A program made the position numbers and the translations under genes. DNA of 7,800 nt from Ga0077536 sp043744805 (GTDB taxonomy: Bacteria > Pseudomonadota > Gammaproteobacteria > Ga0077536), in the NCBI GenBank assembly GCA_043744805.1, contig JAYTTZ010000138.1, positions 1 to 7,800 on the forward strand. Direction: 5' to 3'. Positions 1-6,273 of the stretch are shown one piece after another. Every line of letters starts with the position of its first letter. The stretch's first letter is position 1. The notes under the pieces were generated by a model, which saw only the letters and a list, made by a program, of their open reading frames with translations, was not told where the DNA came from and ran no database searches.

Positions 1-43
1 CATCGACTTGCCGTTGTCGCTTGAGAATTTGCAGACCAACCAT
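1..43 (-). CDS. RraA-family protein, 5' end only (runs off the left edge)
   Basis: Only the first 14 codons (MVGLQILKRQRQVD) are in the window; the reading frame is open to base 1. The start is ATG at 43-41, preceded on the minus strand by a good Shine-Dalgarno AAGGAAG (plus-strand 46-52). The identification rests partly on the longer identical copy at 7779-7657, whose first ~29 residues resemble the N-terminus of RraA-like proteins: a short lead, an R/K-rich segment, a V-D pair, then V-x-x-F-R-x-[IL]-P-V. RraA-like proteins include the RNase E inhibitor RraA and divalent-metal aldolases such as 4-hydroxy-4-methyl-2-oxoglutarate aldolase; beside catabolic genes the aldolase/lyase role is the likelier. 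It lies 118 bases after dctM in the same direction. Whether it is intact, or truncated like the right-hand copy, cannot be seen. Confidence 0.55.
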   Translation of the reverse strand, partial: MVGLQILKRQRQVD

Positions 44-64
44 TACTTCCTTCTTTCTGTGAAC
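1..64. repeat. Left copy of an exact 64-bp terminal direct repeat
   Basis: These 64 bases are identical, base for base and in the same orientation, to positions 7737-7800. The repeat covers the first 14 codons of an RraA-family gene on the minus strand, its ribosome binding site and 21 bases of upstream sequence. It reaches the very first base of the window while its partner reaches the very last, so its true length is unknown. The offset is 7736 bases. A short dispersed repeat would touch both edges only by coincidence; a 7736-bp tandem or circular unit would do so for any placement of a 7800-base window. Confidence 0.97.
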
Positions 65-161
65 ATGATGAATACCGGCGCCCGCCTGACGCTACAGCAT
101 GATTAAGACAATAAAAAAACAATATTGCGAGTTGCACTCAAGCCATTCCTGGGCCCGGAGC
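44..161 (-). promoter_or_regulatory. dctM-rraA intergenic spacer with RBS and weak terminator-like element
   Basis: This spacer of 118 bases is clearly more AT-rich than the genes. Read on the minus strand after the dctM stop it contains a small hairpin (GAGT-TGC-ACTC, plus-strand 129-139) followed about 9 bases later by a run of seven U residues (A7 at 113-119). The 4-bp stem and the gap before the U run make this a poor intrinsic terminator. The self-complementary octamer CAATATTG lies at 120-127. Nearer the next gene is a strong ribosome binding site (AAGGAAG, 46-52). No convincing -35/-10 pair was found, although the AT-rich block could hold a promoter for the downstream rraA-like gene. 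Confidence 0.35.
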
Positions 162-1439
162 TCATCGCATCAGCAGCTTGGGGAGGAATAACACCACCTC
201 AGGCACGTACGTCACCGTAAGCAGGGTCAGGAGCAGCCCCACCAGGAACGGCCAGATCTCGCGGGTGAAGTCGGCGATGCTCACCCTCAGCAGCGAGCAG
301 ACCACGTACATCACCAGTCCGAAGGGTGGCGTGACGAGGCCGATCATCAAGTTCAGCACGACCACGACACCCACGTGCACGGGGTCGAGCCCCAGAGCTT
401 CAAAGACCGGCACCAGGACCGGCACGAGGATGATCAGGAGCGCCGTGGCGTCAAGGAACATCCCTAGCACCAGCAGTGCAAGATTCAGCAGCAGCAAGAA
501 CACCATCTTGTTATCGCCAAAGATGGCGAGAAGCTGTACCACCGCCGGGCCGACTTGCTCGCGCGCCAGCAACCAGCTGAACGGGGCGGCGGCGGCGATC
601 ACCAGCATCACCACGCCTGTCTGCGCACCCGTCTCCAGCAGGATCCTAGGCAGGTCCACCAGCCGCAGGCTGCGGTAGACCAGCAGGCTGAGGGCGAGCG
701 CGTAGACGACCGCCACCGCACCGGCCTCGGTGGGCGTGAACACGCCAGCCAGGATGCCGCCCAGGATGATGACCGGCAGCATCAGCGGCAGACCGGAGGT
801 GCGCAGTGCCAGGGCGAGGCTCCGCAGCGAGGGACGCTCGCCGCGCGGAAAGTTGCGCCGTCGCGCGATGACGTTGACCGCGATCATCAGGTACAACCCC
901 ATCAGAACACCGGGCACCGCACCCCCTAGAAAAAGCTGTCCGATGGACACCTCGGCGATGGAGCCATAGATGATGAACGGGATGCTGGGTGGGATGATGG
1001 GCGCGATGACTGCGGATGCGCTGCTTAATGCCGCCGCGAATCGCGCGCTGTAGCCGGCCTTCAGCATCACCGGCACCAAAATCTTGCAGTCGGAGACCGC
1101 GTCGGCGATCGCCGACCCGGTCATGCCGCCCATGATCATGCTGTTAACCACGTTCACCTGGGCCAAGCCGCCCCGCAGGTGCCCGACCAGCGCCATCGCG
1201 AACTGGCTCAGCCGAGCGGTCAAGCCGCCGCCGATCATCAGGTTGCCGGCCAGGAGGAACAGAGGGATGGCCATGAGCGGGAAACTGTCCGCGCCGGTGA
1301 GTATCCGCTGCGGCAGCACCATCAGCGGCACGTCGCCGAGCGACAGAAAGGCCACGAACGCGCTCAGCACCATCGCGAACGCCACGGGCACGCCGATCGC
1401 GAACAGCGCCAGCATGACCCCGAGCAGCAGGGGCATCAT
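162..1439 (-). CDS. dctM: TRAP transporter large permease, DctM subunit
   Basis: This 425-residue polytopic membrane protein has the usual length and landmarks of TRAP large permeases (DctM/SiaM). It catalyses ion-coupled uptake of a small acid delivered by the periplasmic binding protein. Visible family motifs are PLFLLAGNLM (59-68), GGMTGSAIADA (104-114), PIIPPSIPFIIYG (147-159), FTPTEAGA (234-241), LDATA (329-333) and GLVTPPFGLVMY (367-378). The two hairpin-loop regions rich in Gly, Ser and Pro are the part that binds cation and substrate in this family. About a dozen hydrophobic segments span the protein. The start is ATG at 1439; an ATGA overlap with the dctQ stop indicates translational coupling, and a GAGGGG Shine-Dalgarno lies about 8 bases upstream. 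A second ATG follows immediately, so the start could be one codon later. The substrate cannot be read from the sequence. Confidence 0.96.
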   Translation of the reverse strand: MMPLLLGVMLALFAIGVPVAFAMVLSAFVAFLSLGDVPLMVLPQRILTGADSFPLMAIPLFLLAGNLMIGGGLTARLSQFAMALVGHLRGGLAQVNVVNSMIMGGMTGSAIADAVSDCKILVPVMLKAGYSARFAAALSSASAVIAPIIPPSIPFIIYGSIAEVSIGQLFLGGAVPGVLMGLYLMIAVNVIARRRNFPRGERPSLRSLALALRTSGLPLMLPVIILGGILAGVFTPTEAGAVAVVYALALSLLVYRSLRLVDLPRILLETGAQTGVVMLVIAAAAPFSWLLAREQVGPAVVQLLAIFGDNKMVFLLLLNLALLVLGMFLDATALLIILVPVLVPVFEALGLDPVHVGVVVVLNLMIGLVTPPFGLVMYVVCSLLRVSIADFTREIWPFLVGLLLTLLTVTYVPEVVLFLPKLLMR

Positions 1440-1942
1440 GCGCTACGCCCCTCGTCGCCTGGGAGCACGACCGGCGGCAGCGTGCCGCTTATTCGTCGCA
1501 GCGTCCGCTCTACCTGGTACGCCAGCATGATGCCGGCGCTCACCGGCACGGACGCGTAGATCCACGACATAGGCACCTGGAGCATCGTCGCCTCCACATT
1601 CGCGGTCGCCTCGACGATGCCGAGCCCCTGCACCAGCAGGACCAGTAGAGCGGTCACCATGAGCGCATCCACGACCCATGCCAACGCCAGCTGCGCACCA
1701 CGGGGCAGCAGCACCAGGATAGTTTCAACAACGATGTGCGACCCGTGGCGGTAGGCCACTGCCGCGCCCAGAAAAGTGATCCAGACGAATGCATAGCGCG
1801 CCAGTTCCTCGGTCCAGGAGAGAGGATCCCCGAGGACGAAGCGGAAGTACACCTGCAGAATCACCGTCGCTACCATGATGGCCATGAGGGCCACGACCAG
1901 GCTCTCGGTTCCGTAACGCCAGACGAGGCGGATCGCTTTCAC
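1436..1942 (-). CDS. dctQ: TRAP transporter small permease, DctQ subunit
   Basis: The product is 168 residues with four predicted membrane helices (about 13-36, 48-66, 86-108 and 125-143), typical of DctQ/SiaQ. The family signature after the first helix is clear: R34-F-V-L-G, then P40-L-S-W-T-E-E-L-A-R-Y, leading into helix two. DctQ forms a tight complex with DctM and serves as a scaffold for the elevator-type transport domain. The start codon is GTG at 1942-1940, chosen because it has a GGGGAG Shine-Dalgarno 4 bases upstream and gives the normal N-terminus. The gene overlaps dctM by 4 bases. It is separated from dctP by 256 bases carrying a strong hairpin, an unusually large gap for a TRAP operon. 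Confidence 0.95.
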   Translation of the reverse strand: MKAIRLVWRYGTESLVVALMAIMVATVILQVYFRFVLGDPLSWTEELARYAFVWITFLGAAVAYRHGSHIVVETILVLLPRGAQLALAWVVDALMVTALLVLLVQGLGIVEATANVEATMLQVPMSWIYASVPVSAGIMLAYQVERTLRRISGTLPPVVLPGDEGRSA

Positions 1943-2157
1943 AGGGCTCCCCAGCAGGCCAATGCCGCCAGACGACCGGACAATGCCTGCCGTGGGTGCG
2001 CCGTTTGCAGGTTTTTTTTCAAGTCGTGCCGAGGAGAATTTCGATGGTTCATGGTCAGGTCCGGGATTTGGTAAATCTGGGCGTTTGGTTATGCGGGAAA
2101 CGGCTCGTTCTCCCGCCTGTCATGGGGCACCCTCAGTGCTTGCCAGCTACACAGCGG
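1943..2157 (-). other. Long dctP-dctQ spacer, with a possible 37-codon leader ORF
   Basis: With the adjoining hairpin this is the largest gene-free stretch in the window. On the minus strand an ATG at 2052 opens a 37-codon frame (MNHRNSPRHD... ...LACWGAL) that ends with TGA at 1941-1939. Its stop overlaps the dctQ GTG start as GTGA, the arrangement used for translational coupling. The start has only a weak Shine-Dalgarno (a GGA about 7 bases upstream), the peptide is basic and soluble-looking, and it resembles nothing I recognise. An A8 run on the minus strand (T8 at 2012-2019) lies inside this frame. No promoter is evident. Confidence 0.3.
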
Positions 2158-2189
2158 CGGATGAGGCCAGCTCCAGCGGGCCTCATCCG
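2158..2189 (-). promoter_or_regulatory. Perfect 11-bp intercistronic hairpin after dctP
   Basis: The inverted repeat CGGATGAGGCC (2158-2168) and GGCCTCATCCG (2179-2189) forms a perfect GC-rich 11-bp stem with a 10-base loop. It starts 9 bases past the dctP stop codon. On the transcribed (minus) strand it is not followed by a run of U, so it is a poor intrinsic terminator. Hairpins in this position, between a periplasmic binding protein gene and its permease genes, are known from systems such as malE-malF to protect the upstream message from 3' exonucleases, giving an excess of binding protein. That role is inferred here; a Rho-independent attenuator is the alternative. Confidence 0.75.
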
Positions 2190-2198
2190 TTCCCGCAC

Positions 2199-3245
2199 CT
2201 ACCCTGCCGTCTTCAGGATCTGGTCCAGCAGGCCCGCCTTCCACTTGTCCGCGAACTTTGGTGGCACCTCTCTCAGCACGATGTCGGCGAATGCCTTCGT
2301 ATCCGGCTCGATGATGATCATGCCCTTGTCCTGGAGCGTTTTCTTTACGTCCGACTCCTGCTTGGCAATCTGCTCGTCGGCGTATGCGGCTGCGTCATTC
2401 ACCGCCTGTTGAATCAGTTTCCTGTCGTCTTCGCTCAACGACTGCCAGAAGCGTTCGCTGGCGACCATCCAGCCATTGCCGCGCACGTGCGCCGTCAGGA
2501 TGAGGTACTTCTGCACATCCTGGAAGCTGTTGCCGTGGATGGTGGCTAGCGGGTTTTCCTGGCCGTCGATCGTCCCCTGCTGGAGGGCCGTAAAGACCTC
2601 CGGGAAGGCCATGGGCGTCGGGCTTGCCCCGAGCGCCCGCCACGCCGCGACGTAGACCGGAATTTCCGGCACGCGGAGTTTGAGGCCCCTCAAGTCGGCC
2701 GGCGTCTTCACCTCGCGGTTCTTGGTGGTCAGGTGGCGGGGCCCACGGTTGACAATCCCCAAGACCCGCACGCCCTTCTTCGAGAGGAACTCCTGGTGCA
2801 TCGCTTGGCCGATCGGCCCTGACAGCACGTTCCGCAGGTGCTGCTGGCTGCGAAAGACGTACGGCAATTCCATGGCGCCGTACTGGGGGGCGGCGACGCT
2901 GATGATCAGCGAGCCGGTACGGCCCATCTCGATGGCCCCGATCTGCATCGAGTCGTACATGTCCTTTTCGGCGCCTAGCTGGGCGGCGTGGAAATTCTGT
3001 ACGTTGATGCGGCCACCGCTGCGCTCGGCGGCCAGTCCCTTGAACTTCTCGGCGAAGTGGAACCCATCGCCGCTGCGGCCGTCGGTGTGGTTGAACCGGA
3101 TGGTCAGCTCCTTGCCGATCGCCGGGGTGGCCAGCATGGACCCGCCGACCCCCACGATGCCCATTGAACCGATTCCAGCCAGTACCCGGCGGCGTGTCGT
3201 GCGCTGGGATCCGTCGAACGTTGTCTTCATGTCTGTTGTCTCCAT
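2199..3245 (-). CDS. dctP: TRAP transporter periplasmic solute-binding protein, DctP family
   Basis: The product is 348 residues. A long N-region ends in T17-R18-R19-R20-V-L-A, followed by a mildly hydrophobic Gly-rich stretch and a likely cleavage near residues 42-44 (A-T-P-A-I-G): this is a twin-arginine (Tat) signal, so the protein is probably exported folded. The mature part has the DctP-type order: F-H-F-A-E-K-F (62-68), A-A-Q-L-G (87-91), M-E-L-P-Y-V-F (125-131), G-L-K-L-R-V-P with R191, the position of the carboxylate-clamping arginine in TRAP binding proteins, and F-P-E-V-F-T-A-L-Q-Q-G-T-I-D-G-Q-E-N-P (214-232). R170 may be a second ligand contact. The ligand is therefore probably a carboxylate. 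The first ATG was chosen because a GAGG lies 7 bases upstream; M6 is an alternative. The gene lies 188 bases after the aldehyde dehydrogenase. Confidence 0.95.
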   Translation of the reverse strand: METTDMKTTFDGSQRTTRRRVLAGIGSMGIVGVGGSMLATPAIGKELTIRFNHTDGRSGDGFHFAEKFKGLAAERSGGRINVQNFHAAQLGAEKDMYDSMQIGAIEMGRTGSLIISVAAPQYGAMELPYVFRSQQHLRNVLSGPIGQAMHQEFLSKKGVRVLGIVNRGPRHLTTKNREVKTPADLRGLKLRVPEIPVYVAAWRALGASPTPMAFPEVFTALQQGTIDGQENPLATIHGNSFQDVQKYLILTAHVRGNGWMVASERFWQSLSEDDRKLIQQAVNDAAAYADEQIAKQESDVKKTLQDKGMIIIEPDTKAFADIVLREVPPKFADKWKAGLLDQILKTAG

Positions 3246-3252
3246 AATTTTT

Positions 3253-3270
3253 CCTCTTTCCTCTTTCCTG
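3253..3270 (-). promoter_or_regulatory. Tandem Shine-Dalgarno repeats upstream of dctP
   Basis: The plus-strand unit CCTCTTT occurs twice in a row (3253-3259 and 3260-3266) followed by CCTG. On the mRNA this reads as GAGG motifs every 7 bases, the nearest one 7 bases from the dctP ATG. It settles the start codon. It may also give strong ribosome loading for the binding protein, which TRAP systems need in excess. The rest of the 3246-3433 spacer shows neither an obvious terminator hairpin nor a convincing promoter. Confidence 0.6.
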
Positions 3271-3433
3271 TTTACGAAATGTCAGCGATGGGAAGGCAGT
3301 CCCGGTCCGCTCCTACGCGCCACGCCGATTTCCAGTGACGCGCTCAACCACTGCCTTGGTAAGCAACTGATGCGGTGGCCTTATGGGTGCGCAACCTGCA
3401 CTCTGCGCCGCAGCACGACGCACAACTTTGCAC

Positions 3434-4909
3434 CTAAGATTGAAAATAAGCAGTCTTCAAGTTGGTGAAGAACTCCTGGTTGCTGTGACCGATGGAGTAC
3501 GCTCCAAGGCCAGAGCCTTTCACGCCACCGAAAGGCATGTGAGCTTCGCTGGTGGTGCCATGGTTGACATGGACCATTCCTGTCTCGCTCTCGCGCACAA
3601 AGTGCAGTGCCTCGTCGACATCGCGAGTGAAGATGGAAGCGGCCAGACCGTACTCGACCGAGTTTGCAACTTCGAAAGCGCGTTGGGCATCCCGCACGGC
3701 GACGATGGCCAGGACGGGGCCGAATACTTCCTGCCGGGCGAGACGGTTGTCTGGCGCCACGCGGTCGATCAGTGCCGGCTCGAGGAAATGACCATGGGCG
3801 AGGTCGCCTTGTTCCAGAACGCGACCGCCGAAGCGGATGCGCCCGCCCTCGTCAAGTCCTGCAGCCATGTTGCGCAGCACCGAAGCGCGATGCTGGTCGT
3901 TAATCAGCGGGCCCATGTTGCTCTTGGGGTCCCACGCGGGGCCGACCTGGATGGCCGCGAGCTCCGCAACCAAAGCCTCGGTCAGCTCGTCCGCCAGGCT
4001 TTCAAGCACAACCACGCGGCTGATCGCGGTGCAGCGTTGTCCGGTAGTAGTGAATGCGGACCCGGATATCTGCTTGGCGACACTGCTGACGTCTTTGTAG
4101 CCGAGAACCACTGCCGGGTTCTTGCCACCGAGCTCGAGCTGCGTTCGCACGAAACGGCGAGCGACCTGAGCGTTGATCTCTGCGCCGGTCTTGGTTGATC
4201 CTGTGAAGCTGACTCCGCGCACCAGCGGATGACGAACCAAGGCTTCTCCGGTGCCCTGACCCGTGCCCAGGACAAGATTGACTACACCCTTTGGGATTCC
4301 GGCTTCCGTGAACACGCCCATCAGCTTCACGGCTGACCAGGGCGTCAAGTTCGAGGGCTTGAACACAATGGTGCAGCCATAGGCGAGCGCCGGGCCGATC
4401 TTGCGGACAGGCGTCAGGACAGGGAAGTTCCAGGGCGCAATCGCGGCGATCACACCCACAGGTTCGCGCAAGGTCATCGCCAGCCCGTTGCGCTTCTCGC
4501 TGGGGAGCGTATCACCATCGATACGGCTCGCCTCCCCCGCACAGAAGCGCAGCTCTTTGACAGCGCGCATCACCTCACCGCGGGACTCGGCGAGGATTTT
4601 TCCCTGCTCTGCGGAGAGCCCAAAGGCAAGCTCGTCGGCGCGTCGCTCGATGATGTCGGCCGCGCGGAACAACATGGCACCGCGCTCCGGCCCGGGCACC
4701 TCGCGCCATGTTTTCCAGGCACGATGCGCGGCGCTCACCGCGCGCTCAACCTCTTCCGAGGTGCTCTCGGCGAAATAACCCAGGACCTGATCCTTACGGG
4801 CCGCGTTGCGTACCGCGATCGCGTTGGAACCCGCATCCTGCCACTCGCCATCGATAAAGTTTCCGTAGCGGCCGCCAATATTCTTGTCAAGCCAGGCTTG
4901 CATGCTCAT
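3434..4909 (-). CDS. NAD(P)-dependent aldehyde dehydrogenase (semialdehyde dehydrogenase-like)
   Basis: The product is 491 residues, the full length of the soluble ALDH superfamily, oxidising an aldehyde to a carboxylate with NAD(P)+. All catalytic landmarks are present: P-W-N161-F-P with the oxyanion-hole asparagine, K184 in F-K-P-S for the cofactor, F-T-G-S-T (235-239) of the Rossmann turn, general base E259 in L-E-L-G-G-K-N-P, nucleophile C293 in T-T-T-G-Q-R-C-T-A, and E394 in Q-E-V-F-G-P. The overall look is that of the succinate-semialdehyde / alpha-ketoglutarate-semialdehyde branch, so a carboxylated semialdehyde is the likely substrate; this is inference. The start is ATG at 4909, with a second ATG two codons later; the Shine-Dalgarno is weak. 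It follows the iron alcohol dehydrogenase by only 23 bases, which supports an alcohol-aldehyde-acid relay in one operon. Confidence 0.93.
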   Translation of the reverse strand: MSMQAWLDKNIGGRYGNFIDGEWQDAGSNAIAVRNAARKDQVLGYFAESTSEEVERAVSAAHRAWKTWREVPGPERGAMLFRAADIIERRADELAFGLSAEQGKILAESRGEVMRAVKELRFCAGEASRIDGDTLPSEKRNGLAMTLREPVGVIAAIAPWNFPVLTPVRKIGPALAYGCTIVFKPSNLTPWSAVKLMGVFTEAGIPKGVVNLVLGTGQGTGEALVRHPLVRGVSFTGSTKTGAEINAQVARRFVRTQLELGGKNPAVVLGYKDVSSVAKQISGSAFTTTGQRCTAISRVVVLESLADELTEALVAELAAIQVGPAWDPKSNMGPLINDQHRASVLRNMAAGLDEGGRIRFGGRVLEQGDLAHGHFLEPALIDRVAPDNRLARQEVFGPVLAIVAVRDAQRAFEVANSVEYGLAASIFTRDVDEALHFVRESETGMVHVNHGTTSEAHMPFGGVKGSGLGAYSIGHSNQEFFTNLKTAYFQS

Positions 4910-4932
4910 ATAAGTACTTTCTGGAGGCTAGA

Positions 4933-6096
4933 TTAGAGCTCAGCACGCAGAAGATTCTTCATGTCTTCATGGGTCGGCTGGCGGGGGTTCACAGGTACGT
5001 TGCCCGAGAGCAGTGCCTCGTCTGCAATGCCGTCGAGATCGGCTTCTGTCATTCCGAACTGGCCGAGTTTCGCGGTAATGCCGACGTCTGCCTTTAGGCT
5101 CTCGACAGCGACAACCGAGCGCTCGGCCGCATCGCGCAGGCTGAGTCCGGCAACTGGTTCGCCGAATATCTCCGCGATGCTGGCGAATTTTCCGAGATTG
5201 CCGGGCAGGTTGTAGCGCATGACTACCGGCAGCATGATGGCGTTGACCAGGCCGTGCGGTATGTGAAAGCGAGCTCCCAGCGGCATCGCGAAGGCATGGA
5301 CCAGCCCGAGGCGGGTGCTGTTGAATGCCATGCCCGCGAGTGTGCTCGCGAGCAGCATGTCGGCACGGGCGTGAGCGTTGTCTGGCTGTGCCACCGCCAC
5401 CCGTAGGCTTCTGGCGATGAGGGTCATTGCCTGTTCTGACATCGCTTCAGAGATCGGCTGGGTCGCCTTGTTGACATAGGACTCGAGCGCATGTGTCAGC
5501 GCATCCATACCTGTCGCCGCAGTTATGGCGGGCGGAAGCGAAAGGGTCAACTCCGGATCAAGAAGGGCAACGCGCGCGCAATTCAGGACGCTTCCGACAC
5601 TGAACTTGACCTTCTTCTCCTTCTCCGAAAGCACGGACCAGATGGTCAATTCACTGCCAGTGCCAGCGGTGGTCGGGATTGCAATCACGGGTGCCCCTGC
5701 CCGTTCAACCTTGCCGATGCCGGCGTAGTCGCGGATGTTGCCGGGGTTCGTCAGCATGAGCCCGATCGCCTTGGCGACATCCAGCGCGCTGCCGCCGCCG
5801 ACGCCGATTACGACATCGCAACCTTCGGCCTTGGCGAGTTGAACGCCGTTATCAACCGAGCGCACCTCCGGGTCGCTTTCGACGTCTGAGAATGTGACGG
5901 CTGGTATCCCAGCCGCTGCGAGCGTGCCGACAACGCGTTCGACGAGGCCTGCCTTGACCACGCCCGGATCACCGACCACGATCGCGCGGGTGCCGCCCAC
6001 GCCATTCACAATGGTGGAAAGCTTGGCAAGCGAGCCCCAGCCGAACTCGATGGCGGTGGGAATATGGTAGCTAAAAGACGGAATAGTGTGGGTCAT
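4933..6096 (-). CDS. Iron-containing (group III) alcohol dehydrogenase
   Basis: The product is 387 residues, the standard length of the family that also includes 1,3-propanediol, lactaldehyde and 4-hydroxybutyrate dehydrogenases. The N-terminal dinucleotide domain carries G-G-G-S (100-103) in I-G-V-G-G-G-S-A-L-D-V-A-K, and P-T-T-A-G-T-G-S-E (141-149) follows. The metal site is complete: D198 and H202 in G-M-D-A-L-T-H-A-L-E, then H267 in G-L-V-H-A-F-A and H281 in I-P-H-G. It should therefore be an active NAD(P)-linked Fe2+ (or Zn2+) dehydrogenase in the cytoplasm, interconverting an alcohol and an aldehyde. Pairing with the adjacent semialdehyde-type dehydrogenase suggests an omega-hydroxy acid (for example 4-hydroxybutyrate-like) as substrate, but this is unproven. 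The start is ATG at 6096 with only a weak Shine-Dalgarno; it gives the usual N-terminus (H-I-P-T-A-I-E-F-G-W-G). Confidence 0.94.
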   Translation of the reverse strand: MTHTIPSFSYHIPTAIEFGWGSLAKLSTIVNGVGGTRAIVVGDPGVVKAGLVERVVGTLAAAGIPAVTFSDVESDPEVRSVDNGVQLAKAEGCDVVIGVGGGSALDVAKAIGLMLTNPGNIRDYAGIGKVERAGAPVIAIPTTAGTGSELTIWSVLSEKEKKVKFSVGSVLNCARVALLDPELTLSLPPAITAATGMDALTHALESYVNKATQPISEAMSEQAMTLIARSLRVAVAQPDNAHARADMLLASTLAGMAFNSTRLGLVHAFAMPLGARFHIPHGLVNAIMLPVVMRYNLPGNLGKFASIAEIFGEPVAGLSLRDAAERSVVAVESLKADVGITAKLGQFGMTEADLDGIADEALLSGNVPVNPRQPTHEDMKNLLRAEL

Positions 6097-6147
6097 AATT
6101 ATCTTGGTTGTCTGACGTTAAACGATCCAGGCTCCGGCTCTGGTACA

Positions 6148-6162
6148 CGCTTCGACGAAGCG
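6148..6162. promoter_or_regulatory. Short perfect palindrome upstream of the alcohol dehydrogenase
   Basis: CGCTTC-GAC-GAAGCG is a perfect 6-bp inverted repeat with a 3-base centre, lying about 52 bases before the start of the iron alcohol dehydrogenase. It could be a small RNA hairpin or a regulator-binding site. Its size would suit a dimeric repressor, but no regulator gene is present in the window and no promoter could be recognised next to it. Confidence 0.3.
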
Positions 6163-6226
6163 GGGTAGCAGGCGTAGCTGTGATGAGAAAGATGAAAGCG
6201 ATGAACGCGGTGACGCGAGTCCACAC

Positions 6227-6254
6227 CTTCTCCCTCCCCCGCAAGGGGGTGAAG
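6227..6254 (-). terminator. GC-rich hairpin after the SAF oxidoreductase (terminator- or REP-like)
   Basis: CCCCC (6236-6240) and GGGGG (6245-6249) pair around a GCAA loop, and the outer CTTC (6227-6230) and GAAG (6251-6254) extend the stem across an unequal internal loop. It begins about 20 bases past the oxidoreductase stop codon. The C5-GCAA-G5 core with flanking pyrimidine/purine tracts resembles intergenic palindromic repeats common in high-GC proteobacteria. There is no U tract on the minus strand, so it is more likely a message-processing or attenuating element than a full terminator. The remaining part of the 6097-6273 spacer shows only the palindrome at 6148-6162. Confidence 0.4.
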
Positions 6255-6273
6255 TTAGGTTCGGCGGCAGCGA

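Noticed and set aside
1..64. Insertion-sequence terminal repeat or attachment site
   Set aside because: The repeat is coding sequence plus RBS of an RraA-like gene, in direct orientation, with no transposase, integrase or tRNA gene nearby.
1986..2019. CCTGC / GCAGG stem followed by T8 on the plus strand, resembling an intrinsic terminator
   Set aside because: It points along the plus strand, where there is no gene to terminate; the stem is only 5 bp with a 16-base loop.
2680..4198. Two long plus-strand open frames (2680-3468 and 3383-4198) antisense to dctP and the aldehyde dehydrogenase
   Set aside because: They lie opposite well-supported genes, have low-complexity Arg/Ser/Pro- or Ala-rich translations with no family motifs, and are the usual by-product of GC-rich coding DNA.
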